DNA of 64,000 nucleotides from Thioalkalivibrio sp. ALE31 (GCF_000377405.1 NZ_KB905025.1:1-64000); one strand, 5' to 3'. Positions 18,242 through 28,724 are shown, counted from the first letter of the stretch. Notes: generated by a model from the letters alone, not told the origin. Numbers and translations: made by a program.

Positions 18242-18649
18242 TTAACGGTCGCCCCTCAGGGCTTCGCGGATGCCGGAGACCCGGCGGTTAAGGAATTCCA
18301 GACTGCTCTGGTACTGGATCGCGTTCTCGGCAAAGGCCGCACGTTCCATCTGCGGGTCCACCGTGTTGCCATCCAGAGACGCCTGCGACGGGACGCGATA
18401 AAGCGCCTCGGCCTGCCCGTTCATCGCCCCGGCATTGGGGTCGATATGCGCCGCCTGGCTACGCGCCATGGGCAAGTGATTGCCGCTCCCAGCCGCGGAC
18501 TCGAGCACCGCGCGAAAGTCGATATCGCGCGCCTTGTAGTTCGGGGTGTCCGCATTGGCGATGTTGGAGGCCAGCAGCTCCATGCGCTGGGCGCGCACGT
18601 TGACCGCCTGCGGCAGGATGCCCATCGCCTTGTCGAGAGAGAGACTCAT
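18242..18649 (-). CDS. flgB: Flagellar proximal rod protein FlgB
   Basis: The first gene of the rod-hook operon, 135 residues. It contains RAQRMELLASNIANADTPNY and ends in a helix with EFLNRRVSGIREAL. The start is set at ATG 18649, behind GGACGGAAACG and at the usual FlgB length. A longer frame to 18736 has no family similarity. The sigma-54 site at 18731-18748 gives a leader of about 70 nt. Confidence 0.94.
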   Translation of the reverse strand: MSLSLDKAMGILPQAVNVRAQRMELLASNIANADTPNYKARDIDFRAVLESAAGSGNHLPMARSQAAHIDPNAGAMNGQAEALYRVPSQASLDGNTVDPQMERAAFAENAIQYQSSLEFLNRRVSGIREALRGDR

Positions 18650-18730
18650 CGTTTCCGTCCTGTCCGCCCGTGGCGGACCCTCGCTACCAGAACCGGGACG
18701 CAGCCATTGCGGCCCTTTGCGAGGAGACCG

Positions 18731-18748
18731 ATGCAATCGCTATGCCAG
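18731..18748 (-). promoter_or_regulatory. Sigma-54 promoter of the flgBCDEFGHIJKL operon
   Basis: On the minus strand the site reads TGGCATAGCGATTGCAT, with GG and GC exactly 10 bases apart as in the -24/-12 consensus TGGCAC-N5-TTGC. It lies about 85 bp before flgB. Sigma-54 control of this operon is usual in polar-flagellated gammaproteobacteria (FleQ/FlrC cascade); the activator gene is not in the window. Confidence 0.8.
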
Positions 18749-18867
18749 CGACGGGAATCCGTCTCGGCTGGGGACGCCCTTAGCGGGAAACGTGGGAAGG
18801 GGGCAATTCGAATCGCGGCCGCATTGCGCGGGCGTTTCGGACCTGGCGGCCCTGCGACGGAGGGGCG

Positions 18868-19701
18868 TCAGGATTTGAGCCGGAGGACCGAGCCGTAGTC
18901 GGTGCGAACCGTCTCGAAGGCCTTGGTGTACGGGCCGGCCGTCTCCGAAGCGCCAAGAAACAGATAGCCGCCCGGATTCATCTGCCGGGCAATACCGTCA
19001 AGAACCTGTCGCTTGGTCTCGCCGGAGAAATAGATCAGCACGTTGCGGCAGAACACCAGGTCGAACTTGCCCAGTGCCGCGTAGCTGTCGATCAGGTTGA
19101 GCTTCTGAAAACGACAGCGCCGCTGGACCTCGGGAACGACCTTGTGGCCGTCCGTCACGGTCTCGAAGAAGCGCGCGCGGCGGCTCTCGCTCAACCCGCG
19201 CACAATACTCAGGCCGTCGTAGACCGCCCGCCGGGCGTCATCCAGGATCTTCTCCGACAGGTCCGTCCCCAGGATGGATACCGGCACCTTGCGCGGGGGG
19301 CGGGATTCCTCCCACTCGGAGACGACCATGGAGATGCTGTAGGCCTCCTGGCCACTGGAACAGCCGGAAGACCAGACCTTGATGCTGCTTCCCTTCGCAG
19401 CCAGCTCCGGCAACAACACATGCCGGAGGATCTCGAACGGAAAGCCATCGCGAAACCACGAGGTTTCGTTGGTCGTCATCGCGTCGATCACACGGGTGCG
19501 CAGCCGCGGATTCGGGGCTTGCCGCATCGCGTGCAGGAGCTCCGGCACGCTCTTGAAGTCGAACTCGTCGAGCAGCCGGGACAGTCGGCTCGACACCAGA
19601 TACTGACGGCTGTCACCCAGCACCAGGCCGCAGCAGTCCTGCAGGAAGCGGGAAAACTCCTCGTAATCGCGGGAATCGATCACCGGTTCATCCCCGAGCA
19701 C
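18868..19701 (-). CDS. cheR: Chemotaxis protein methyltransferase CheR
   Basis: Methylates glutamates of chemoreceptors with SAM. The 277-residue protein has an N-terminal all-helical domain and a SAM-binding domain (VWSSGCSSGQEAYSISMVV). KFDLVFCRNVLIYF and a C-terminal LFLGASETAGPYTKAFE follow. Frames open at GTG 19701 and a second GTG seven residues later; neither has a decisive ribosome site. It lies downstream of cheV, the flgA-cheV-cheR order known from Pseudomonas. Confidence 0.93.
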   Translation of the reverse strand: MLGDEPVIDSRDYEEFSRFLQDCCGLVLGDSRQYLVSSRLSRLLDEFDFKSVPELLHAMRQAPNPRLRTRVIDAMTTNETSWFRDGFPFEILRHVLLPELAAKGSSIKVWSSGCSSGQEAYSISMVVSEWEESRPPRKVPVSILGTDLSEKILDDARRAVYDGLSIVRGLSESRRARFFETVTDGHKVVPEVQRRCRFQKLNLIDSYAALGKFDLVFCRNVLIYFSGETKRQVLDGIARQMNPGGYLFLGASETAGPYTKAFETVRTDYGSVLRLKS

Positions 19702-19888
19702 AGTCCATGGTGATTAGCATCCTGATGACGAGTCCTTGACAGCGGCGCCCGCGCCACGAAACGCAGGGGGAATCCCCGGTAGCGGGTTTCAGTATACGGT
19801 GTCGCAGGCGGGACACGACACTGGGCCCTTGTCGGCCATGTGACGCCGCCCCGGCCTTGCCGGGCGGCAACCCCGTTCCCCCCGGCGG

Positions 19889-20827
19889 TCATTCGACCTG
19901 TTGATCCTCGCGCCCGGTCTGGTCGAGCACCGCGTTGGCCAGTTCGTCGGGGTTGAATTTCGAGAGAAACGCATCGGCCCCGGCGCGCTTGACCATGTCG
20001 GTATTGAACTCGCCGCTCAACGAGGAATGCAGCAGCACCTTCAGATCTTTCAGGGCGGGATTGTCCCGGATCCGCGCCGTCAGCGTATAGCCGTCCATGC
20101 GTGGCATCTCGATGTCCGAGATCACCAGCTCGATCTGGTCGCGAACCGGGCCCTCCCCGGCCTTCTGCTCCAGGAAGTCGAGCGCCTCCTGACCATCCTT
20201 GAAAACCTCGTATTCGAACCCGAGACCGCGAATCGCCCCCTCGATCTGCTTGCGCGCCACGACCGAGTCGTCAACGATCACGACCTTGCGCCCCCCCGCT
20301 GGCGTGGCGTCCGCTCGGATGGACTCGGAGACCTCGGTCGGCAGAGGATTGACGATCGAAAGCACCCGTTCCACGTCGATGATCTCGACCAGCTTGTTGT
20401 CGATCTCGGTGACCGCGACCAGAAAGGATTCGCGCCCGGTTCCGCGCGGGGGCGACTTCACATCCTGCCAGTTCACATTCACGATCCGGTCCACGGCCGA
20501 TACCCAGAAGCCCTGCACCGACCGATTGAACTCGGTGACCACCACCTTCTGGTCGCCGCTGTCGCTGGCACCGGCCGCGCTGCGCAGGCCCATGGCGCGC
20601 GCCAGATCAATGATCGGCACCGTGCCGCCCCGCAGCGTAGCCACACCGCGCACCACACTCATCGACCCCGGGATCTGGCGCAGCGGCGGCGACGGGATCA
20701 CCTCGCGCACCTTGAACACGTTGATTCCGAAGGTCTGTGATCCACCCAGGTGGAACAGCAGCAGTTCCATCCGGTTCTGACCCACCAGCTGCGTTCGCTG
20801 GTTCACATCGTCAATGAATTGACTCAT
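19889..20827 (-). CDS. cheV: Chemotaxis coupling/response-regulator protein CheV
   Basis: Couples receptors to CheA and tunes signalling. The 312-residue protein has an N-terminal CheW-like domain (ELLLFHLGGSQTFGINVFKV) and a C-terminal receiver domain with the acidic pair and phosphorylation segment (VVIVDDSVVARKQ, LVISDIEMPRMDGYTL). The start at ATG 20827 has AAGGAGAGC upstream; the open frame continues to 21286 but the extension has no family match and runs under flgA. A 187-bp gap separates it from cheR. Confidence 0.94.
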   Translation of the reverse strand: MSQFIDDVNQRTQLVGQNRMELLLFHLGGSQTFGINVFKVREVIPSPPLRQIPGSMSVVRGVATLRGGTVPIIDLARAMGLRSAAGASDSGDQKVVVTEFNRSVQGFWVSAVDRIVNVNWQDVKSPPRGTGRESFLVAVTEIDNKLVEIIDVERVLSIVNPLPTEVSESIRADATPAGGRKVVIVDDSVVARKQIEGAIRGLGFEYEVFKDGQEALDFLEQKAGEGPVRDQIELVISDIEMPRMDGYTLTARIRDNPALKDLKVLLHSSLSGEFNTDMVKRAGADAFLSKFNPDELANAVLDQTGREDQQVE

Positions 20828-21001
20828 GGTGCTGCTCTCCTTGTCCCGCGCCCATCTGCCGCGAGCCGCTCCCGGGAGCTCAGTGTGCACCGCGCACCCC
20901 CGGGCTGTCATTTGCAATCGCCTGTATGCGCCTTCTGGCGCCGCTTCCCAGGGATAACGGCATTGAACGCCGGGCCTTGAGTCGGGCACCGCCCGGACAA
21001 C

Positions 21002-21018
21002 TGGCATCAAACCTGCAT
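21002..21018 (+). promoter_or_regulatory. Sigma-54 promoter of flgA
   Basis: TGGCATCAAACCTGCAT has GG-N10-GC spacing and lies about 65 bp before the flgA start. It resembles the sites before flgB and flgZ. The rest of the cheV-flgA gap (20828-21001) shows no further recognisable site. Confidence 0.72.
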
Positions 21019-21083
21019 AGCTTCGGGTCCGCGAACGGACGCGGCAGACCCGGGGTATTCCCTCGGGCGGCGAGGACCGGCAT

Positions 21084-21812
21084 ATGCATCCACATACAAC
21101 CTGTACATCACGCTGCATCCCCATGGGGCTCATGGCTCTCGTGGCGTGGTTCGCGCTCTCCGTGCCGGCCCACGCCGAGATCCACCCCGTTGCGGAGATC
21201 CGCGCGGCCGCGGAACAGTTTCTGTTGCAGGAGCTGGACGCCGAACATAGCGACGACATCAATATCGAGATCGGCCAGCTCGACAACCGGCTCCGGCTGG
21301 CCTACTGCCATGACGGACTCAACGCCCGTTTCCCGCCCGGCGGCCGCCGCGACGGCAATACCGCGATCCACCTTCAGTGTGCGGGCCCGGTCACCTGGCA
21401 GCTGTATGTCCCGGCCACGGTGGAACGTTACGCTCAGGTGCTGGTGGCCAGTCGCAACCTCCCTCGCCAGCACACGCTGACCAGCGGCGATCTGCGCTTC
21501 CAGCGCATCGAGACGTCACGCCACGCGGGCAGTTATCATGAAGACAAGTCGGCCCTCATCGGTCAGCAGACCCGGCGCAGCATTCGGCCGGGCCAGATCA
21601 TCGGCACACAGCACGTCACCCAGCGCGAGATCGTCAGCCGCGGCCAGCGGGTCACGATCCTTGCCGAAAACGGCTCGATCGCCATCCGCATGCAGGGCGA
21701 GGCCCTGGAAAACGGCACCCTCGGGGACCGCATCCGGGTCAAGAACACCTCGTCCGGGCGCGTGGTCGAGGGCGAAATCCAGCCCTCCGGGCACGTCCTG
21801 GTGACACTTTGA
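21084..21812 (+). CDS. flgA: Flagellar P-ring assembly chaperone FlgA
   Basis: A periplasmic chaperone for P-ring formation. It has an N-terminal signal peptide (LMALVAWFALSVPAHA) and a C-terminal SAF domain (VLVASRNLPRQHTLTSGDL, then RSIRPGQIIGTQHV and GQRVTILAENGSIAIRMQG). At 242 residues it is full length. The ATG at 21084 or a second Met 13 codons later could be used. It is transcribed opposite to cheV, from a sigma-54 site. Confidence 0.93.
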   Translation: MHPHTTCTSRCIPMGLMALVAWFALSVPAHAEIHPVAEIRAAAEQFLLQELDAEHSDDINIEIGQLDNRLRLAYCHDGLNARFPPGGRRDGNTAIHLQCAGPVTWQLYVPATVERYAQVLVASRNLPRQHTLTSGDLRFQRIETSRHAGSYHEDKSALIGQQTRRSIRPGQIIGTQHVTQREIVSRGQRVTILAENGSIAIRMQGEALENGTLGDRIRVKNTSSGRVVEGEIQPSGHVLVTL

Positions 21813-21856
21813 TGCCGACTCTGTGATCGGTGTTACAAAAACCACCGCCACAGGGC

Positions 21857-21883
21857 TACAGTTTCAGCACACGCGGCCGTAAA
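21857..21883 (+). promoter_or_regulatory. Sigma-28 (FliA)-type promoter of flgMN
   Basis: TACAGTTT, 11 bases, then GCCGTAAA closely matches the FliA consensus TAAAGTTT-N11-GCCGATAA (7/8 and 6/8). The predicted start lies about 30 bp before flgM. FliA-dependent flgM transcription is the known autoregulatory arrangement. Confidence 0.65.
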
Positions 21884-21918
21884 CACTTGCAGCACAGTTA
21901 CAACGACAGGACGGCACA

Positions 21919-22233
21919 ATGGATATCAAGGGCCTCAATACGAACAGTCTGCGCCCCGACGGCCAGAGCTCCACGGTCAAGGGCCGCGAGGACTCCGGCG
22001 GCGCGCCCAACCGGGCGCAAGGGTCGGATAGCGCCGCGACCACCGGTAACGATTCGCTTACCCTGACCGGCGCCGCCCAGGCGATGAGTTCGGCCGCCAG
22101 CGCCGGCGAGAACGCCCCGTTCGACGCGGCGCGTGTGGCCGAGCTGCGCGAGGCGATCGCCAGCGGCAACTACCCGGTGGACAACGAACAGCTGGCCGAC
22201 CGCATGATCGACCTCGAGCGCCTGCTGCGCTAA
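21919..22233 (+). CDS. flgM: Anti-sigma-28 factor FlgM
   Basis: Binds FliA until the hook is complete and is then exported. The 104-residue, largely disordered protein has the family start MDIKGLNTNSLRP and a C-terminal sigma-binding region (FDAARVAELREAIASGNYPV, DRMIDLERLL). It precedes flgN by 15 bp. Confidence 0.93.
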   Translation: MDIKGLNTNSLRPDGQSSTVKGREDSGGAPNRAQGSDSAATTGNDSLTLTGAAQAMSSAASAGENAPFDAARVAELREAIASGNYPVDNEQLADRMIDLERLLR

Positions 22234-22248
22234 TCACGGACCTCACCG

Positions 22249-22734
22249 ATGAACACCGACACGCGCCATCGCCTGCTGCGCTCCCTGGAAACCTCGATCC
22301 GGCTGGCCCACCAACTGGAAGAGGCCCTGATCCAGGAGACCCGCGCGGTCGAGGCGCGCACCCCGGAGACCCTGCAGGAGGTGGTGGCGACCAAGCAGGG
22401 GCTGCTGCAGGACCTCGAGACCGAGACCCGCCAGCAGCGCGCTATCGCCGAGGCCGCGAGCGAGTCATTCACACCCGAGGGCATGGCCCGCCTGCTCTCG
22501 CGCATGGACGACGGTGCCGTCCTCAACGATCACTGGCAGGCCCTGCGCCAGTCCATCGAGCGCTGCAACAGCCTCAACCAGGGCAACGCACGCCTGATCG
22601 ATCGCGATCGCCAGCGCGTGGAGCTCTCCATGCAGATCCTGCGCGGCGAAGAGGCCGGCCCGGCGGCGACCTACGACCCCTACGGGCGCACCCGCCCCAA
22701 CACCCGTGGCGGACGCCGTATCACACAAGCCTGA
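22249..22734 (+). CDS. flgN: Flagellar export chaperone FlgN
   Basis: A cytoplasmic chaperone for FlgK and FlgL. The 161-residue protein is almost wholly helical/coiled coil (LETSIRLAHQLEEALIQETR), with NQGNARLIDRDRQRVELSMQ near the C-terminus. This is weakly conserved but typical, and the position after flgM supports the call. The C-terminal ~20 residues are basic and low complexity. Confidence 0.88.
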   Translation: MNTDTRHRLLRSLETSIRLAHQLEEALIQETRAVEARTPETLQEVVATKQGLLQDLETETRQQRAIAEAASESFTPEGMARLLSRMDDGAVLNDHWQALRQSIERCNSLNQGNARLIDRDRQRVELSMQILRGEEAGPAATYDPYGRTRPNTRGGRRITQA

Positions 22735-22756
22735 TGCAGCTTATTCGCACCGATGC

Positions 22757-22772
22757 TGGCATTTCGGATGCT
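22757..22772 (+). promoter_or_regulatory. Sigma-54-like promoter of flgZ
   Basis: TGGCATTTCGGATGCT has GG-N10-GC spacing, about 45 bp before the flgZ start. The -12 block lacks the usual TT before GC, so it is weaker than the flgB site. Confidence 0.55.
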
Positions 22773-22817
22773 CGACCAGTACCTTGCGTCCTCACACCCA
22801 GCTAACGTCACGGACGC

Positions 22818-23534
22818 ATGGACGAAACCGACTACACGGTCGACAAGCCGGACCGGATCGCCGGCATTCTCAAGGACCTGGACCACAAGCTCACCCTGGT
22901 CAGCGTCCGGCTCGACGCCGACGGCCCGCTGTACACCTCGGCCCTGGTCCGGCTGAACGCCGCCGCGAAGGAAGTCTTTCTGGATGAGCTGAATCCGCCG
23001 CGCGCGCACCAGCAGGTCACCCCCGGCATGCCCCTTCGGGTATTCGCGGCGCTGCGCGGCGTGGCGGTGCGCTTCTCCACCACCGTGGCCCGGATCGAAC
23101 AGGAAAAGGGCGGCGCCCTGTACGCCTGCCCCTACCCGGAAACACTGGAGCATCTCCAGCGCCGCGAAACCTTCCGCGTTCACATCCCCATGGCCCAGCG
23201 CCCGCAGATCGAACTGCGCGCGCCCGGCTGGAAGGACCCGGTCATCGGCGAGCTCGTCGATCTCTCGGGCCAGGGCATGTGCATCGAGCTGGCCACGGCC
23301 ACGCTCGACACGCTGGAGACCGGCACCACCCTCGCGTTCACCAATCTGCTGCTCCCCGACGTCAGTGAGCGGCTCTCGGGCGACCTGCGCCTGGCCAACC
23401 GGCGGCGCAGTACGCGGGAGGGCTACGAATACGCCGGCTTCGAGATTGTCGGGATGACCCAGTGGCTGGAGCGCCAGACCAACCTCGCCTTGCTGCATTA
23501 CCAGCGCGAGGCGCGTCGCCGCTCGATGGAATAG
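22818..23534 (+). CDS. flgZ: c-di-GMP-binding flagellar brake protein (YcgR/FlgZ)
   Basis: Slows the flagellar motor when c-di-GMP is high. The 238-residue protein has an N-terminal YcgR domain (residues ~10-105) and a PilZ domain. The RxxxR motif is in RRETFRVHIP and the second motif in DLSGQGMCIEL, both needed for c-di-GMP binding. The location after flgMN matches the Pseudomonas flgZ position. It is followed by a clear terminator. Confidence 0.92.
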   Translation: MDETDYTVDKPDRIAGILKDLDHKLTLVSVRLDADGPLYTSALVRLNAAAKEVFLDELNPPRAHQQVTPGMPLRVFAALRGVAVRFSTTVARIEQEKGGALYACPYPETLEHLQRRETFRVHIPMAQRPQIELRAPGWKDPVIGELVDLSGQGMCIELATATLDTLETGTTLAFTNLLLPDVSERLSGDLRLANRRRSTREGYEYAGFEIVGMTQWLERQTNLALLHYQREARRRSME

Positions 23535-23564
23535 ACCCGCCCGGACAAACTCGGACGTCAGACA

Positions 23565-23594
23565 CAAAAAAGGCCGCTACAAGCGGCCTTTTTG
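23565..23594 (+). terminator. Rho-independent terminator after flgZ
   Basis: AAAAAAGGCCGC-TACA-AGCGGCCTTTTT: a GC-rich stem flanked by an A-run and T-run, so it may work in both directions, ending flgZ and shielding the tRNA-Pro gene. Confidence 0.85.
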
Positions 23595-23606
23595 ATGCTT
23601 CCTGTT

Positions 23607-23683
23607 TGGTCGGGACGGCAGGATTTGAACCTGCGACCCTCTGCACCCCATGCAGATGCGCTACCAGACTGCGCCACGCCCCG
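23607..23683 (-). tRNA. tRNA-Pro (anticodon GGG)
   Basis: The minus strand gives a 77-nt cloverleaf with acceptor stem CGGGGCG/CGTCCCG and encoded CCA. The D arm is GGCGCAGTCTGGTAGCGC, the anticodon loop ATGGGGT reads GGG, and the T arm is GCAGGTTCAAATCCTGC. A C1-G72 pair is typical of bacterial tRNA-Pro. Confidence 0.95.
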
Positions 23684-23776
23684 AAGCCGCGAACTATATC
23701 CGATTCCCCGCCGTCACGAAAGCACCCAACACCGTCAAAGCGAACCGAGCGCCCACCACGGCACACGGCTGTTTAG

Positions 23777-23938
23777 TTCACCACAGAGTGCACGGAGGAC
23801 ACAGAGAAACGCGTGAAAACGGAAGGCATCGATGGCTCGCGGATTCGGAGACGGGATGCGCCGCAATGGATGCGGCCCTTTAACCCGCGACCAGACCCGA
23901 AAGACCTTCTTCGTGAACTTCGTGCCCTCTGTGGTTCA
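23777..23938. repeat. MITE-like inverted repeat (CCACAGAG type)
   Basis: The gene-free stretch between tRNA-Pro and merR begins with TTCACCACAGAGTGCACGGAGG and ends with an inverted counterpart (CGTGCCCTCTGTGGTTC). This resembles the widespread CCACAGAGG-type dispersed repeat. The ~120-bp interior shows no gene. The relation is by eye only. Confidence 0.5.
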
Positions 23939-23970
23939 AAAAGACTTTCTGAACGCGGGCACAAGGAAGG

Positions 23971-24327
23971 TCAGGCGCGGAGCGTGCGCAGTACGGACTC
24001 GAGCTCGGAGATGGTGTCCTGGATGATCTGCTGGGCCTGCTGGCGATCGCCCTTCGCCTCATCACCGGAGAGCTTCTGGCGGGCCCCATTGATCGTGTAG
24101 CCCTCCTCGTACAGCAGAGCCCGGATCTGGCGGATCAGGATCACGTCCTGGCGCTGATAGTAGCGGCGGTTCCCGCGGCGCTTCACCGGCGCCAGCATCG
24201 GGAATTCCTGCTCCCAGTAGCGCAGCACGTGCGGCTTGACCTGGCACAGCTCCGCCACCTCGCCGATCGTGAAGTAGCGCTTGCCCGGGATCGCGGGCAG
24301 TTCCTGGTGGTTACTCGCCTCCAGCAT
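23971..24327 (-). CDS. MerR-family regulator (IHF-operon associated)
   Basis: A 118-residue protein with an N-terminal MerR winged-helix domain ([21 protein letters not shown], then [19 protein letters not shown]) and a short C-terminal helix, with no cysteine-rich metal site. Its start overlaps the ihfA end by 17 bp, a conserved arrangement in gammaproteobacteria, suggesting a housekeeping role. The effector is unknown. Confidence 0.88.
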   Translation of the reverse strand: MLEASNHQELPAIPGKRYFTIGEVAELCQVKPHVLRYWEQEFPMLAPVKRRGNRRYYQRQDVILIRQIRALLYEEGYTINGARQKLSGDEAKGDRQQAQQIIQDTISELESVLRTLRA

Positions 24328-24610
24328 AGCTCTCTACCCGCTCGCGCAGTTTTTGCCCCGGGCGGAAGGTAACCACGCGTCGCGCGGATACCGGGATCTC
24401 CTCGCCCGTCTTCGGATTGCGTCCCGGACGCTGATTCTTGTCGCGCAGGATGAAGTTGCCGAAGCCCGAGAGTTTTACGCCCTCGCCTGCTTCCAGCGAC
24501 TGGCGCATTTCCTCGAAGAACATCTCGACGAATTCCTTGGCCTCCCGCTTGTTGAGACCCAGTTCCTCGTTTAGCACGGCGGCAAGATCCGCCTTGGTAA
24601 CAGCTGCCAT
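24311..24610 (-). CDS. ihfA: Integration host factor subunit alpha
   Basis: A DNA-bending nucleoid protein forming a heterodimer with IhfB. The 99-residue protein has the HU/IHF fold: dimerising helices ([19 protein letters not shown]), [19 protein letters not shown] and the DNA-contacting arm [18 protein letters not shown]. It lies directly after pheT, the classic place for ihfA. IHF commonly assists sigma-54 promoters, many of which occur in this window. Confidence 0.96.
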   Translation of the reverse strand: MAAVTKADLAAVLNEELGLNKREAKEFVEMFFEEMRQSLEAGEGVKLSGFGNFILRDKNQRPGRNPKTGEEIPVSARRVVTFRPGQKLRERVESYAGGE

Positions 24611-24614
24611 CGCC

Positions 24615-26974
24615 TTATTGTCTCAGGGTTGCGTTGAACCGGGCCTGGAGATGCTGCATCACCGCGTCGGTGACGCCAGCCACATCCTGTTCGCCTAGGG
24701 TGCGATCAAAAGCCCGTAAAATCAAGCCCAAAGCCAGGCTCTTCTCGTCCGGATTCAAGCCCTTGCCCTGGTACAGATCAAACAGGCGGACATCCTGCAC
24801 CAGCTCCAGGTCCAGCTCCCGGATGGCCGCCAGCACGTCGCCGGCGGCGACCGATTCGCCGACCACCACCGCCAGATCGCGCCGGATCGACGGATAGGGC
24901 GACAGCGGGCTGAACTGGGCCACCGGCGCGCGGGCCACGGCGACCGCGTCCAGGTCGAACAGGTAGACGGGCTCCACGTCGAATCGCTCGCACAGGGAGG
25001 GGTGCAACCGCCCGACCCAGCCAATCGCCTGGCCATCCACCAGGACGCGCGCTGACTGACCATCATGCAGCGCCGGGTGCCGTTCCATACGGAAGCCCAG
25101 CTCCCCGGAGAGCCGCTCGCAGAGGGTCTCCACTACCCCCTTCGCGTCAAAGAAATCGATCTTCCTCGGTGTCCCTTCCCAGTGCTCCGGTGCCGCCCGG
25201 CCACCGAGCAGACCGGCCAGGCGTGCCTCCTGGCGCAAGCCCGAGGCATCCGGCACAAACCGCAGACCATGCTCGAACAGCCGCAGATCCGGTTGCTGGC
25301 GGGCCTGGTTGTACGCCGCGGTGGTTACCAGTCCCGGCCACAGCCCGGAGCGCATCACTGCCAGGTCGGACGAGATGGGATTGGCCAGGGCCAGGGGTTC
25401 GACGTCCGGATAGAACGCCCGGGCCGTGTCCGCCGCAACAAAGCTGAAGCTGATGATCTCGTGAAACCCGCGGCGCGCGAGCCCGTCGCGCAGTGACCGC
25501 AGGGCATTGTCCGGGGTCACCGGCGCCACGGGCGTCGGCAGGGTCTGCGGCAGGGCATCGTAGCCGTGCACCCGCGCCAGCTCCTCGATCAGGTCCTCTT
25601 CGCGTTCCAGATCGAACCGCGCGCGCGGCGCCCGCACCGACCAGCCATTACCGACCGTCTCGACCTCGCAGTCCAGCGCCCGCAGGATGCGTTCGATCTC
25701 GGCGCCATCGAGTGTGATCCCCAGCAGCCGCTGGACCCGCTCCGGGCGCAGGGTGATCGCGCTCTCCCGGTGCGGAGCCGGCGTCTCGCCGGTCTGCTCG
25801 ATCGGGCCGCACTGCCCTCCGCAGATCGCAAGAAGAAGCTCTGTGGCGCGCTCCATGGCCCGGGGGACCAGGGTGGGATCGACCCCGCGCTCGAAGCGGT
25901 GCGAGGCATCGGTGTGCAACCCGTGGGCCCGGGCGCGGCCGGCCAGGGCACGCGGGGTAAAATGAGCGCACTCGAGGATTACCCGCGTGGTGGCGTCGTC
26001 GACCGCACTGGCGGCCCCGCCCATCACGCCGGCGAGCGCCAGCGGCCCATCCTCTCCAGCAATCACCACGTCCCTGGGCGACAGCTTCACCGTCTGCTCC
26101 CCACCCAGCAGGGTCAGGGATTCACCCCCTTCCCCGCGGCGCACGATGATCCGTTCACCGGCGCGCCCGGCATCAAAGGCATGCAGGGGCTGGCCCAGCT
26201 CCAGCATGACGTAGTTGGTCACATCCACGATGGCGCTTAGCGGACGCACCCCGGCACGCCGCAGGCGTTCCGTCATCCAGACCGGTGTGGCAGCCTTCGC
26301 GTCCAGCCCCTCCAGCACCCGCGCCGCATACAGCGGGCAGGCCTCCGCATCGCGGACCTCAATGGCCACACGGGCTTCACTGGCCACCTGCACGCCCGGC
26401 ATGTCCGGGGCGTGCAGCGGGCGATCGAGCAAGGCCGAACATTCGCGGGCAATACCCCGCATCCCCAGGCAATCCGCCCGATTCGGGGTCAGGTCCACCT
26501 CGAGGATGGTGTCGTCCAGCCCGAGGGCCTCGCGCAGGTCCAGGCCGGCCTCCAGGTCCGATGGCAGCGCCATCAGTCCCGCCGCATCCTCGGACAGGCC
26601 CAGCTCGCGGGCCGAGCAGAGCATTCCCTCGGAGGCCACCCCGCGCAGCTTCGAGCGCTTGATCCGGAAATCGCCGGGCAAAACCGCCCCCACCACGGCC
26701 ACAGGCGCACGCATGCCCTCGTGCACATTGGGCGCCCCGCACACGATGGTCAGCGGCTCCGCCGCGCCAGCCGCGACGCGGCACACGCGCAGGCGATCGG
26801 CATCCGGATGCGGCTCCACCGAAAGGACATGACCCACCCGCACGCCGCTGAAATCCGGGGCCGCGGGTTCCAGGGCGTCCAGCTCCAGCCCTGCCATGGT
26901 CAGGCGATGCCCCAGCGCCTCCGGGGTTTCGTCGATCTGCAGCCATTCCTGCAGCCACTGCACACTGATACGCA

Positions 26975-26975
<1 letters not shown>
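24615..26975 (-). CDS. pheT: Phenylalanine--tRNA ligase beta subunit
   Basis: The beta subunit of the alpha2-beta2 enzyme that charges tRNA-Phe. The 786 residues contain an N-terminal EMAP-like tRNA-binding domain (~40-150) and B3/B4 editing domains. A B5 domain and a C-terminal ferredoxin-fold anticodon-binding domain ([18 protein letters not shown]) follow. Its ATG overlaps the pheS stop by one base (TAATG), so the subunits are coupled. Confidence 0.97.
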
Positions 26976-28033
<1,058 letters not shown>

Positions 28034-28066
28034 TTACCCGCCGTCCCGGTGTTCCCTGTTCCCGAA

Positions 28067-28096
28067 ACAAAAAAGGGAGGGCGTCGACCCTCCCCT
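28067..28096 (-). terminator. Terminator/attenuator between rplT and pheS
   Basis: On the minus strand GGGAGGG-TCGACG-CCCTCCC is followed by TTTTTTG. A second hairpin (ACCCGCC...GGCGGGT) lies just before it. The position matches the pheM attenuator of enterobacteria, but I see no Phe-rich leader peptide, so control by attenuation is only possible. Confidence 0.7.
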
Positions 28097-28146
28097 TTCC
28101 GGGACCCGCCAGGCAGTGCCCGGCGGGTAATCCTGCAGGATCCTGC

Positions 28147-28506
28147 TCAGGCCGGCAGTGCGGCCTTGGCCTTTTCGGCGATCTTGCCGAAGGCGGTCAG
28201 GTCGTGCACGGCCAGATCGGCCAGGCTCTTGCGGTCGATCTCGATCTCGGCCTTCTTCAGACCCGCCATCAGGCGGCTGTAGGAGAGATCGAACTGACGG
28301 GCCGCCGCATTGATGCGGACGATCCACAGCGACCGGAACTGGCGCTTCTTCTGGCGACGGTCACGGTAGGCGTACTGGCCGGCCTTGATGACGGCCTGGT
28401 TGGCAACGCGGAAGACGTTCTTCCGGGCGCCGTAGTAGCCCTTGGCCTGCTTCAGGACCTTCTTGTGACGGGCGTGAGCGGTTACACCGCGCTTGACTCG
28501 TGGCAT
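28147..28506 (-). CDS. rplT: 50S ribosomal protein L20
   Basis: Binds 23S rRNA and represses its own operon in known systems. The 119-residue protein starts [20 protein letters not shown] and contains [20 protein letters not shown], both diagnostic. It lies 20 bp after rpmI. At this size and basicity it is intact. Confidence 0.98.
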   Translation of the reverse strand: MPRVKRGVTAHARHKKVLKQAKGYYGARKNVFRVANQAVIKAGQYAYRDRRQKKRQFRSLWIVRINAAARQFDLSYSRLMAGLKKAEIEIDRKSLADLAVHDLTAFGKIAEKAKAALPA

Positions 28507-28526
28507 GTCTCGATTCCTCGGTCAGT

Positions 28527-28724
28527 TCAACGGTACGGCAGCAGCTTGCGCACGGCCGGGGCATCCGACTCGTGCACCATCGCCGGACTGCGCAGGTGAC
28601 GCTTACGCTTGGTAGGCTTCTTGGTCAGGATGTGGCTGCGGTGCGACTGGAACCGCTTGAACTTCCCCGACCCGGTACGGGTGAAGCGCTTGGCCGCACC
28701 CCGATTGGTCTTGATCTTCGGCAT
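28527..28724 (-). CDS. rpmI: 50S ribosomal protein L35
   Basis: A 65-residue basic protein beginning [20 protein letters not shown], the L35 signature, and containing [19 protein letters not shown] 28724 is chosen over an upstream ATG at 28739, as all family members start MPK. It lies between infC and rplT. Confidence 0.97.
   Translation of the reverse strand: MPKIKTNRGAAKRFTRTGSGKFKRFQSHRSHILTKKPTKRKRHLRSPAMVHESDAPAVRKLLPYR

Noticed and set aside
20932-20960. Possible sigma-54 promoter for cheV on the minus strand
   Set aside because: GG and GC are not 10 bases apart in any register I tried.
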